Shown here: positions 55,228-63,376 of the stretch, piece after piece
Position numbering within the stretch: the first letter of the stretch is position 1
How the letters are laid out: every line of letters begins with the position of its first letter
Assembly (NCBI GenBank): GCA_043758755.1
Contig: JAYVMW010000017.1
Coordinates: forward strand, 1 to 64,000
Source of the DNA: Solimicrobium sp043758755
Lineage (GTDB): Bacteria > Pseudomonadota > Gammaproteobacteria > Burkholderiales > Burkholderiaceae_D
Length of the DNA stretch: 64,000 nt
Reading direction: 5' to 3'
Made by a program: the position numbers and the translations under genes
The notes under the pieces: generated by a model
Databases searched by the model: none
Seen by the model: the letters and a program-made list of their open reading frames with translations, nothing else
What the model was told of the DNA's origin: nothing

Positions 55228-55551
55228 CTATGTCGCCCCTAAATCTTTTCCTGCATGGCTCACAAAAATGCTCTCAAAATGCTCGACAGTTGGGAACGGA
55301 TCATAAAAATGATGGAGAAGTCGTTTCCATTCTTGATATTCTTGTGAGCCACGAAAACCAACGGTGTGATCTTCTAAACGCTGCCAATTTACCAGCAAGA
55401 TATATCGACTGTTATTTTCCAAACATCTTTGCAGCTGATGCGACACATACCCACTCATACTTGAAATAATTTCTGACGCTGCACGGAATGCAATTTCAAA
55501 TTGCTGTTCCTGCCCGATTCGAACATCAAGTGTAGCAACTTCCAAAATCAT
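55228..55551 (-). CDS. Antibiotic biosynthesis monooxygenase (ABM) domain protein
   Basis: A 107-residue dimeric ferredoxin-like protein. The start MILEVATLDVRIGQEQQFEI and the later RYILLVNWQRLEDHTVGFRG with SQEYQEWKRLLHHFYDPFPT fit the ABM family, which includes cofactor-free quinol monooxygenases and haem-degrading relatives. The conserved strand-helix-strand core and a His-rich tail are visible, but the substrate is not. A lone gene; the next gene on the same strand is 280 bases away. Confidence 0.72.
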   Translation of the reverse strand: MILEVATLDVRIGQEQQFEIAFRAASEIISSMSGYVSHQLQRCLENNSRYILLVNWQRLEDHTVGFRGSQEYQEWKRLLHHFYDPFPTVEHFESIFVSHAGKDLGAT

Positions 55552-55832
55552 TAAATTCTCCGGTATTCAAAATCAACAGTACTTAAATTTAAATGCATTC
55601 CCAAGCCACGGCAATGTGCCGCGTCCTTCCATATTAAATTCGCCAGCGATCAGCCGCTCCATCCTTCAGCGACACATGCTCAATTTGTGACGATGACAAA
55701 TGGGCGGCCTTTGTAGATTGGATCAGTAAATTTTCCAAACGTCCCGCGCTCTTTGGTTTTAGCTAGCCAAAAATAACAACAGTCGGCAAAGTTTCATGAT
55801 TCGCGTTTGGTTTGATTCATCACCAAAGCAGC

Positions 55833-56225
55833 TTACTTGACACGGTAGATTGCGCACAGCTTGTTGCCGTCCGGATCCCGCACATAGGCCAGGTGCATCG
55901 CGCCCATACCACCCTCACGCAGGCCCGGGGGATCTTCACAGGTATGGCCGCCGTGCGCGAGCGCAGTGTCGTGAAATTTTTCCACCTGTTCAGCCGAGCC
56001 GCATTTGAAGCCAATGGTTCCGCCGTTGGCAAACGTCGCCTCGCCATCATTAATCGGCTCGCTGACGCAAAAGGTGCTGCCGTCGTGCCGGTAGAACAGT
56101 CTGGTGTGACCGGAGGCTGCCTTGTTGACTATCGGCGCGCCTGCTTCCAGCACTCCAAGCACCGCATCGTAGAACCGTTTTGAACGTTCGATGTCGTTCG
56201 AACCTACCATCACATGACTGAACAT
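55833..56225 (-). CDS. VOC-family (glyoxalase-like) protein
   Basis: A 130-residue protein with the paired beta-alpha-beta-beta-beta units of the vicinal oxygen chelate fold: MFSHVMVGSNDIERSKRFYD, then GHTRLFYRHDGSTFCVSEPI, and RDPDGNKLCAIYRVK near the end (the D-P-D-G-N motif is diagnostic). His4, Glu residues and the later His/Glu could bind a metal. Members include glyoxalases and fosfomycin or bleomycin resistance proteins; none can be chosen. It follows the PLP enzyme gene by 31 bases, so it probably belongs to that operon. Confidence 0.8.
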   Translation of the reverse strand: MFSHVMVGSNDIERSKRFYDAVLGVLEAGAPIVNKAASGHTRLFYRHDGSTFCVSEPINDGEATFANGGTIGFKCGSAEQVEKFHDTALAHGGHTCEDPPGLREGGMGAMHLAYVRDPDGNKLCAIYRVK

Positions 56226-56256
56226 GATTTTTCCTTTATATCTGATTGATCAAGAG

Positions 56257-57525
56257 TTATACGCCAACCGGCAGCACCGGCCAGCGTGCTTCAATTTTGT
56301 CACCGCGCACCAGCACCAGATCACCAAACTGCAACAGCACCGCTTCGGACTGGGTCGGGCGCAGGAAAATGAAATCATCCACGCCGATCTGCACCGAAGC
56401 CGAGGCATTGTAACCCTGCTGATTGGAACTGGTATAGGCAAAATTCGGTGACAGGCCCGGCGGCGCTTCGTTTTCTGCCAGCCAGTTGCCGCTGTAACCA
56501 AAAATCATCTGCGCAGAATTCACGTCCCAGCCGCGCAGCAAGGGACCGAGTACACCGAGCGCCGGCAAATTGCCGCCGATGACTTTTTTCAGAACCGGTG
56601 TAGCGATGAAAGCGGAGGGTTCAAAGTCTTTCAGGATTCCAATGTCATAGTGGGTCGGTTTCATCAGGCAGGTGCCGGCGGACAGGTCGTTGACAAAGGT
56701 GTCGTTTTCGTAATGCCGAAAAGTCGGACTGCCGGCCGCATTGAAGGTCAGGCCGTCATGCAACAGTTGTGGAAATCGGGTTTTGAGCACATCCTGAAAC
56801 GCTTGGTAACGCGCTTTGACTTTCGGTAATTCGCGCTCCGCCAGAAAACCGGGCAAACCCATCAGGTGTGCGTCATAACCCATGAACCCGGAAAAACTCA
56901 GATGCTGCGGGTTCGCGCTGATCAGTGTTAACACCGGCACCAGCTCTTCGGGCGTACTGAAGCCGCCGCGATGCAGTCCAACATCAATTTCCAGATTGAC
57001 CCGCAGCGCCAGATTCTGCGCCCTGGCCAGTTCCAGATACTGTTGCAGCCGCGCTTCGGTATCGATCAGCCATTGCAGCTGGGTTGCCGGATTGAAGGCG
57101 CCGCTGTGATTGGCATAGAAATGATGCGCCGCGCTGACCGGCATCGGCTTGCCCAGCAAAATATCGGCATCCGGTCTCAGGCTGGCCATTTCCTGCAGAA
57201 ACGGCCGGTGAAACACCATCAATGCGCGGGTATGGGAGCGCTGCGCTACATAATCAACCAGTTGCGGACAGGGGATCGATTTGACCACGATGCGGTAGTT
57301 TTTGCCTGCACCGCTGCCGGTCGATTGGGTGACCCGGTCAATATTTCTGTCCAGCCGGTCCATGTCGATCACCAGCACCGGGCGGTCAATTTCCTGGCTG
57401 CGCAACAGTTGGTTCAGATTGTTGAAATAGGCCGGACAACTGCCACCCTTGTCAGACGGTTTGGCCAGCGCTGCGCCGACCAGAACTGCACCACCACCGA
57501 TGAGCATGCTTCGACGAGTAACCAT
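56257..57525 (-). CDS. Tat-exported PLP enzyme of the alanine racemase/D-threonine aldolase fold
   Basis: About 422 residues. The N-terminus MVTRRSMLIGGGAVLVGAAL is a twin-arginine-type signal. The body starts with RPVLVIDMDRLDRNID, where the PLP-binding Lys is probably Lys82 (YRIVVKSIPCPQL), and has NLEIDVGLHRGGF and LSAGTCLMKPTHYDIGIL, all in the order of D-threonine aldolase/DSD1-like proteins with alanine racemase N-terminal barrel. Cofactor and D-amino acid substrates are inferred from the family. GGAA before the ATG at 57525 sets the start. It follows the FAD oxidase by one base in an operon. Confidence 0.75.
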   Translation of the reverse strand: MVTRRSMLIGGGAVLVGAALAKPSDKGGSCPAYFNNLNQLLRSQEIDRPVLVIDMDRLDRNIDRVTQSTGSGAGKNYRIVVKSIPCPQLVDYVAQRSHTRALMVFHRPFLQEMASLRPDADILLGKPMPVSAAHHFYANHSGAFNPATQLQWLIDTEARLQQYLELARAQNLALRVNLEIDVGLHRGGFSTPEELVPVLTLISANPQHLSFSGFMGYDAHLMGLPGFLAERELPKVKARYQAFQDVLKTRFPQLLHDGLTFNAAGSPTFRHYENDTFVNDLSAGTCLMKPTHYDIGILKDFEPSAFIATPVLKKVIGGNLPALGVLGPLLRGWDVNSAQMIFGYSGNWLAENEAPPGLSPNFAYTSSNQQGYNASASVQIGVDDFIFLRPTQSEAVLLQFGDLVLVRGDKIEARWPVLPVGV

Positions 57526-57526
57526 A

Positions 57527-58939
57527 TCAGATTCCAAAAAGTGATTTTAAATGCGCATTGAGCATACGGCCGGACGGATCAAGCGCGCTCCTGATTTCTT
57601 TGAAGTCCTGCCAGTGATGCGGATACAGCGCGGCGAGCTGCGGCTGTGTCAGTGTATGAATTTTTCCCCAGTGCGGGCGTCCCTGGTATTTCCAGAAAAT
57701 CGGTTCGATCTGACTGAAGTACGCCTTGTAATCCAGATCGCCGTACTGATGCACCGAAATCGCAATGCCGTCGCGCCCTTCAAACATCGACAGCCAAATA
57801 TCGTCGGCCTTCACGTACCGGTATTCGAGCGGAAAACAGACCGGAATTTTTTTGTCCCTGATCGTTTTCAGAATCTCGCGTACACAGGCTGCGCCCAGCT
57901 CCGCCGGCACGGTATATTCCATTTCCCGGAACCGTACGGTACGCACATGCGGGAACACTTCAAACGACTGGCCGGTGCGGATTTCAGTGCCGGCCCCGCC
58001 CAGCGCCAGCGACAACACTTTTTCATAGGTTGCATCGGCAATACCCGGCAGCCACGACAGCGCGTTGAACACTTTGCGCAGTGTGTGCGCAGCGCTGCTG
58101 TCTTCCTCGCCCACGTTCACATCACCTTCTTTGGCAATATCGGTAGTCACGGTTGCGCACAGTGAAGTGTGCGGCAAAGGCAGAAATTCAAAATGGCGGT
58201 GTTGGGCAATACGCGCAGCAAAATCATCCAGCACATCTTCGGTCTTTTCCACCCGATTGGTTTCAACCAGTTTGAATGAAGGCAGGTTCTGCAGCTTCAG
58301 ACGCGACACCACCCCGAGCGCGCCCAGTGAAGTGCGCGCCGCCTGAAAAATATCGGCATGACTGGTGGCGCTGCATTCCAGCAGTTCACCGGACGGGGTC
58401 GCCAGAGTCAGTCCGGTTACATAGGAAGACATGGAACCAAACCCCTTGCCGGTAGCATGCGCCGAACAGGCGATGGCACCACCCATGGCCGGATAATCCA
58501 TATCAGGCTGGTTGGGCAACGCCTGACCGATTTCATGCAGCATGGGGCCGAGGTTGTGCATGCGCGTGCCGGCCCAGATTTCAGCCTGCACAGTAACCGG
58601 GTCGTGACTGATGACGCCGGACATCAGGTCAGTGGTGATCAGGGTGTCGTTGGTGGGAACCACGGCGGAAAACGAATGGCCGGCACCGACGGCCCGTATG
58701 GTGCCTTCGGCACCCTTTGCGTTTTTGAGCATCGCAACCAGTTCATCTTCATGGACCGGGGCCAGACGCGCGCTCGGGAAACAACTCTGATTGCCGGCCC
58801 AGTTAATCCACGGCAGCGGCTTGCCCGGTGTAAAACTGACCGGGCTTTGTGGTTCGGCTTCAAACCCATCACAGCCGGCCAGCAGACCGGTGCCGGTCAG
58901 TGCAGCAGCCGTTTTAAGAAAATCGCGGCGGTTGGTCAT
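57527..58939 (-). CDS. Tat-exported FAD oxidase, D-arabinono-1,4-lactone oxidase family
   Basis: A 470-residue flavoenzyme. Leader NRRDFLKTAAALTGTGLLAG plus Cys suggests Tat export with lipid attachment. The PCMH-type FAD domain contains IRAVGAGHSFSAVV; His88 is in the usual covalent FAD site. It also has PAMGGAIACSAHATGKGFG, and the C-terminal ALO part has GRPHWGKIHTL (the H-W-G-K motif), typical of aldonolactone oxidases. Known members oxidise aldonolactones or sugar alcohols; the donor is unknown. Its ATG overlaps the cytochrome stop by four bases, so the cytochrome is the likely electron acceptor. Confidence 0.82.
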   Translation of the reverse strand: MTNRRDFLKTAAALTGTGLLAGCDGFEAEPQSPVSFTPGKPLPWINWAGNQSCFPSARLAPVHEDELVAMLKNAKGAEGTIRAVGAGHSFSAVVPTNDTLITTDLMSGVISHDPVTVQAEIWAGTRMHNLGPMLHEIGQALPNQPDMDYPAMGGAIACSAHATGKGFGSMSSYVTGLTLATPSGELLECSATSHADIFQAARTSLGALGVVSRLKLQNLPSFKLVETNRVEKTEDVLDDFAARIAQHRHFEFLPLPHTSLCATVTTDIAKEGDVNVGEEDSSAAHTLRKVFNALSWLPGIADATYEKVLSLALGGAGTEIRTGQSFEVFPHVRTVRFREMEYTVPAELGAACVREILKTIRDKKIPVCFPLEYRYVKADDIWLSMFEGRDGIAISVHQYGDLDYKAYFSQIEPIFWKYQGRPHWGKIHTLTQPQLAALYPHHWQDFKEIRSALDPSGRMLNAHLKSLFGI

Positions 58940-59289
58940 TTGGACTCTCCCTTGACAGCAGTCTTGTCAAAATCCGGCAGATTGGCCATGAAGCGGATCA
59001 GGGCGCGGAAATCCTGCTCGTCACAGGCGCTGCAATAACCCAGTGGCGGCATGCCGCGCAGGCCGACTATGACATTCATCAGCAGTTTTTCTTCGCCCTG
59101 TTTGCTGCGTTCCTTCCAGTCGGCAGGATTGCCCATGATCGGGGCACCAATGTCCACGCGTGCATGGCACTGCACACAGTTATTGGCCAGTAACTGGGCC
59201 TGGCGTTGGGTCAGGTCGGCCGCAAAGACGGCCGGGGGCAGGAACAGCAAGGCAGCAAGCATGGCTGTGCAGCGTTTGGTCAGATGCAT
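58936..59289 (-). CDS. Exported cytochrome c5-like protein
   Basis: A 117-residue protein with a signal peptide (CTAMLAALLFLPPAVFAADL) and a single haem site Cys38-x-x-Cys41-His42 (NNCVQCHARV). The distal segment LLMNVIVGLRGMPPLGYCSA and CDEQDFRALIRFMANL, with the Met axial ligand (RGMPPLG), resembles cytochrome c5 (CycM-type). Periplasmic. The gene leads an operon with the FAD oxidase and the PLP enzyme, so it probably takes electrons from the oxidase. AGGAAA lies eight bases before the ATG at 59289; the longer frame is unlikely. Confidence 0.85.
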   Translation of the reverse strand: MHLTKRCTAMLAALLFLPPAVFAADLTQRQAQLLANNCVQCHARVDIGAPIMGNPADWKERSKQGEEKLLMNVIVGLRGMPPLGYCSACDEQDFRALIRFMANLPDFDKTAVKGESK

Positions 59290-59490
59290 GAAACGATTTC
59301 CTGTTGCTAAAAATAGTTGACAAAAATTACAGGCAAATTCCGGATATGCCCGGTCAGTGCTACATGTTGATTTTAATTGTCCAGACCATGAACCGGGAGA
59401 TTGCATTAAACCAGTTTGTTTTTGAATCGCCAAGCAACACAATAGGGTTTTCATTCAAAAACTAAATTAGAATCAGACAAATCAAAAAAA

Positions 59491-59550
59491 TGAGACATCG
59501 CTGACAGATTCCTGATTTGTCCTGCCAGACCGGTGTCAATCAATGAGACA
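59491..59550. promoter_or_regulatory. Two direct copies of AATGAGACA before the Liv operon
   Basis: AATGAGACA occurs at 59489-59497 and again at 59542-59550, 53 bases (five helical turns) apart, in the gene-free region between the cytochrome operon and the ABC transporter genes. TGAGACA-like sequences resemble half-sites of some sigma-54 activators (AcoR-type), but I find no -24/-12 element nearby. They are candidates for regulator binding only. Confidence 0.3.
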
Positions 59551-59568
59551 AAACAATCAGGAGTGTCT

Positions 59569-59726
59569 ATGTCCAAGCATGTCACGCCAGCGCTGATGGG
59601 ACAATGATGGATCATCCATTTTGTATTCGCCATCAGGCGCCGCCCAATGCTACTTCTGCCGCGCCTGCCAGCCTCGCGCGCATCAACCGGCCAACAGCAG
59701 CAGTAAAACGACCAGGCAAAGATTGA
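59569..59726 (+). CDS. Two tiny overlapping reading frames, possible leader peptides
   Basis: An ATG at 59569, with AGGAG five bases before it, opens a 12-codon frame (MSKHVTPALMGQ) that stops at 59605-59607. The stop overlaps an ATGATG (59604) that opens a 40-codon frame (MMDHPFCIRHQAPPNATSAA then LARINRPTAAVKRPGKD) ending at 59726. The stop/start overlap and the good ribosome site are seen directly. Whether either is made is unknown; they could be attenuator-like leader peptides for the transporter genes that begin at 59803, or remnants of a lost gene. Confidence 0.3.
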
Positions 59727-59802
59727 AGGAGTTGTACAGGGAATATCGGTTCATCGTGCAGTAATTATTCATTCATCCATCATTAAAATTAAAGGAACAG
59801 AC

Positions 59803-61059
59803 ATGAAATTCAACTACCGCAAATTAGCACTCAGCACTGCCGCTGTGGGGGCAGCCGCTGTTTTCGGCGTCAATGCAGCGCAGGCCGAAACCATCAAAAT
59901 TGCCTACATCGATGCCGTCACCGGCCCGTTCGCGCCGCTGATCAAAAATTCCGCCAATACCCTGCAGATGTATATCGAACGCGCCAACAAGGAAAAATGG
60001 GCCGGCGACAATACCTTTGAACTGATCGTCCTGGATGGCAAGGGCTCGCCGCAGGAAACACTGCAACAGTTAAAAATAGCCAGTGACCAGGGCGTGCGCT
60101 ACATCGTCCATCAGGTTGGCTCCGGCGTGGCGCTGGCGCTGGTGGATGCCATCAACAAATTCAACGAACGCAACCCGGGCAAGGAAATCGTGTACTTCAA
60201 TGGTGCTTCGATTGCACCGGCGCTCACCAACAGCAAATGCAGCTTTTGGCATTTCCGTTTTGACGGCAATACCGAAATGAAAATGGATGGCATTACCAAC
60301 GCACTGGCCAAAGACAAGAACATCAAGAGCGTGTACATCATTGGTCAGAATTATGCGCACGGACAGGAATTTTCCAAAGCCGCCAAGGAAATGCTGGCCG
60401 CCAAACGACCTGACATCAAAATCGTCGGTGATGATCTGCACCCGATCGGCACGGTCAAGGATTTCTCTCCTTATATTGCCAAAATCAAGGCGTCCGGCGC
60501 CGACACGGTCCTGACCGGCAACTGGGGGCAGGACCTGGTGCTGCTGGTGAAAGCAGCCAAAGATGCCGGACTGAAAACCAACTTCTATACCTTCTATGCC
60601 TATTTTGACGGCACTCCTACTGCGCTGGGCGCCGATGCCGCCGACCGGGTCAAGATGGTTGCCAACTGGACCAACAATGCCGAAAGCAACGCGGCCAACA
60701 CTGACTTAATCAAAACCTACAAGGCCAGATACGGTCAGGATTTTGAATTCCTGAGCAACGAAAGCATTATCGGCATGCTGTCCAAGGCGATCAAACAAAC
60801 CAAATCCACCGATACCATCAAGGTCGCATATGCACTGGAAGGCATGAAATTCAACGGTCTGTCCGGCGAAATTGAAATGCGCAAAACCGATCACCAGATT
60901 CAGGAACCGATGTATATCGTGACCTGGACCAAAGTCAACGGCACCACAGTCAAGAACGATTCGGAAGGCACCGGTTACGGCTGGCGTACCGACCTGAAAA
61001 TTCCGTTGGCGGATGCGGTGCAGCCTACTACCTGTCAGATGACGCGACCTGCTCAGTAA
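59803..61059 (+). CDS. Branched-chain amino acid-type ABC substrate-binding protein
   Basis: A 418-residue periplasmic binding protein. Signal peptide (LALSTAAVGAAAVFGVNAAQ) then the type I fold: IKIAYIDAVTGPFAPLIKNS, KIASDQGVRYIVHQVGSGVA, and GTVKDFSPYIAKIKASGADT in the second lobe, typical of LivJ/LivK and relatives. The family also binds amides, urea and aromatic acids, so the ligand may not be leucine. AAAGGA lies seven bases before the ATG. It leads an ABC transporter operon (permeases and ATPase follow). Confidence 0.88.
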   Translation: MKFNYRKLALSTAAVGAAAVFGVNAAQAETIKIAYIDAVTGPFAPLIKNSANTLQMYIERANKEKWAGDNTFELIVLDGKGSPQETLQQLKIASDQGVRYIVHQVGSGVALALVDAINKFNERNPGKEIVYFNGASIAPALTNSKCSFWHFRFDGNTEMKMDGITNALAKDKNIKSVYIIGQNYAHGQEFSKAAKEMLAAKRPDIKIVGDDLHPIGTVKDFSPYIAKIKASGADTVLTGNWGQDLVLLVKAAKDAGLKTNFYTFYAYFDGTPTALGADAADRVKMVANWTNNAESNAANTDLIKTYKARYGQDFEFLSNESIIGMLSKAIKQTKSTDTIKVAYALEGMKFNGLSGEIEMRKTDHQIQEPMYIVTWTKVNGTTVKNDSEGTGYGWRTDLKIPLADAVQPTTCQMTRPAQ

Positions 61060-61152
61060 AGTTTGAAGGGCGCGGCGATCATTCAGTATCGCAGGGTGCA
61101 ATAACATTGCACCATTCTCAAATGAGCGACGAATTACAAACAGGAGACACAG

Positions 61153-62100
61153 GTGGAATTTGTTTTGATAACCATGCTCAACGGCCTGAGTTACGGACTG
61201 CTGCTGTTCATGCTGTCATCCGGACTGACCCTGATTTTCAGCATGATGGGCGTGCTCAATTTTGCCCATGCCAGTTTTTACATGCTGGGCGCCTATCTGG
61301 CCTATGCGATCAGCGCGCAGTTCGGGTTCTGGCCGGCGCTGGTGTTCGCGCCGCTGCTGGTCGGTCTGGCCGGCATGCTCATTGAACGCTACGCGCTGCG
61401 CCAGGTACAGAAATTCGGGCATATCTCGCAGTTGCTGTTCACCTTCGGTCTGTCGTATGTGATGCTGGAACTGGTGCAACTGACCTGGGGCCGCGTGGCA
61501 GTACCGTATCTGATTCCGGCTGAACTCAACGGTGCATTATTTACGCTGTACTCCACCGACTTCCCGATCTACAAAGGGTTCATGATGCTGGTGGCTCTGG
61601 CCATGCTGGGTTCGATTTATCTGCTGCTGACCTACACCCGTATCGGTCTGATCATTCAGGCTGCGCTGACCCATCCCGACATGGTGGAAGCACTCGGTCA
61701 CAACGTGCCGCGTGTGTTCATGCTGGTGTTTGGCGGTGGCTGCGCGTTAGCCGGTCTGGCCGGGGTGGTGGGCGGCAATGCCTTCGTGACCGAACCGGGC
61801 ATGGCGGCCACGGTCGGCAGCATCATTTTTGTGGTGATTGTGGTCGGCGGCATGGGCTCGCTGGCCGGTTCCTTCTTTGCCTCGCTGCTCATTGGCATCC
61901 TGGTCACCTATGCCGTGGCGCTGGATTATTCCATGGTTACTCTGCTGAGTAAAATCGGGGTCAGTGTCACACCATCCACACCGGGTTATGCGGTACTGAA
62001 CCTGACCATCGCATCGAGCGCGCAGATACTTCCCTATGTACTGCTGATACTGGTGTTAATTTTCAGACCCAAGGGTCTGATGGGAAAAAGGGAAGGCTGA
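61153..62100 (+). CDS. livH: Branched-chain amino acid ABC permease, LivH family
   Basis: A 315-residue polytopic membrane protein with about eight helices. GLSYGLLLFMLSSGLTLIFS, MMGVLNFAHASFYMLGAYLA and IIFVVIVVGGMGSLAGSFFA are LivH-type motifs; the last (GGMGSLAGSF) is the cytosolic coupling loop of the permease. It starts with GTG at 61153, with AGGAG nine bases upstream, and lies 93 bases after the binding protein stop. It pairs with the next permease in the inner membrane. Confidence 0.88.
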   Translation: MEFVLITMLNGLSYGLLLFMLSSGLTLIFSMMGVLNFAHASFYMLGAYLAYAISAQFGFWPALVFAPLLVGLAGMLIERYALRQVQKFGHISQLLFTFGLSYVMLELVQLTWGRVAVPYLIPAELNGALFTLYSTDFPIYKGFMMLVALAMLGSIYLLLTYTRIGLIIQAALTHPDMVEALGHNVPRVFMLVFGGGCALAGLAGVVGGNAFVTEPGMAATVGSIIFVVIVVGGMGSLAGSFFASLLIGILVTYAVALDYSMVTLLSKIGVSVTPSTPGYAVLNLTIASSAQILPYVLLILVLIFRPKGLMGKREG

Positions 62101-62104
62101 TTTC

Positions 62105-63376
62105 ATGAAGAAACTGAACAATACCGGCCAGATCCTTAACTGGGCTGGTTATGCAGTGGTGCTGGTCATTGCGCCACTGGTGTTTTACAAAGGTGCCTCC
62201 CTGTCGATCCTGTCACAGATGGGCATCATGATTATTTTTGCGCTGTCCTACAACATGTTGCTCGGTCAGGGTGGCATGCTCTCGTTTGGACATGCGGTGT
62301 ATGCCGGTCTGGGTGCGTTCTTCGCCATCCACGCCATGAATCTGGCCAGCGACCATGTCATCACGCTGCCGGTGTCCCTCATCCCGCTCGTGGGTGGCTG
62401 TGCCGGCATGCTGTTCGGTGTGCTGTTTGGCTATGTCACCACCAAAAAATCCGGCACCACGTTTGCCATGATTACGCTGGGCATCTGCGAACTGGTGCAC
62501 TCCTCGTCGCTGATGTTTCCGGAGTTCTTTGGCGGTGAAGGCGGCATCACCACCAACCGCGTGATCGGTGCGCCGTTTCACGGCATCAGCTTCGGCCCGC
62601 AGATACAGGTGTACTACCTGATCGCGTTCTGGCTGCTGATCTGCACCCTTGGCATGTATGCCTGCACCAAAACCCCGCTGGGAAAAATCATGAATGCAGT
62701 GCGCGACAATCCGGAACGCGCCGAATTCATCGGCTACAACACGCAGTGGGTACGCTATCTGACCCTGATCATTTCTGCGTTTTTTGCCGGCGTGGCCGGC
62801 GCGCTGTCCGCCATCAACTATGAAATTGTCAGCGCCGAGAATGTCAGTCTGACGCTGTCGGCCAATGTCTTGCTGTTTACTTACATCGGTGGCAGCGGTT
62901 ATTTTTTTGGACCGGTGATCGGCGCGGTGGTCGGTGTGCTGCTCACTACCGTACTGTCCGGATATACGCAGGCCTGGCAACTGTATCTCGGCATATTTTT
63001 TATGCTCAGCGTCATGTATATGCCTGGCGGTCTGGCCAGCAGCATCATGCAGAACCTGCAGCTGGTCCGGCACCGGCAGTTTGCAATGGTATGGCGCCTG
63101 CAGTCAGTTGTGATCGGGTTTGCCCTGCTGGCTCTGACCGGATTTGCCGGCCTGACCGAAATGCTTTATCACCGCAATTTTGAATCGGACAGCGGCTCTG
63201 CAATGAAACTGTTTTATCTGGACTGTGACGTTGCCAACGCCACACCATGGGCGATTTCGGCACTCATCCTGGTAGCCGGCTTGGCCGGTATTCACCTGCT
63301 CAGGCCCGCCATGCATGCACGGCGCCTCAACGCTGCGAGTGCCATTGAAGCGGCGCTGAAGAAGGGATCGGTATGA
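62105..63376 (+). CDS. livM: Branched-chain amino acid ABC permease, LivM family
   Basis: A 423-residue permease. Motifs: IIFALSYNMLLGQGGMLSFG, HAVYAGLGAFFAIHAMN, GKIMNAVRDNPERAEFIGYN (the cytosolic coupling helix) and TYIGGSGYFFGPVIGAVVGV. Longer than many LivM because of a C-terminal extension with two more hydrophobic helices (LQSVVIGFALLALTGFAGLT and AISALILVAGLAGIHLLRPA). It begins five bases after livH and overlaps the ATPase start by four bases. Confidence 0.88.
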   Translation: MKKLNNTGQILNWAGYAVVLVIAPLVFYKGASLSILSQMGIMIIFALSYNMLLGQGGMLSFGHAVYAGLGAFFAIHAMNLASDHVITLPVSLIPLVGGCAGMLFGVLFGYVTTKKSGTTFAMITLGICELVHSSSLMFPEFFGGEGGITTNRVIGAPFHGISFGPQIQVYYLIAFWLLICTLGMYACTKTPLGKIMNAVRDNPERAEFIGYNTQWVRYLTLIISAFFAGVAGALSAINYEIVSAENVSLTLSANVLLFTYIGGSGYFFGPVIGAVVGVLLTTVLSGYTQAWQLYLGIFFMLSVMYMPGGLASSIMQNLQLVRHRQFAMVWRLQSVVIGFALLALTGFAGLTEMLYHRNFESDSGSAMKLFYLDCDVANATPWAISALILVAGLAGIHLLRPAMHARRLNAASAIEAALKKGSV

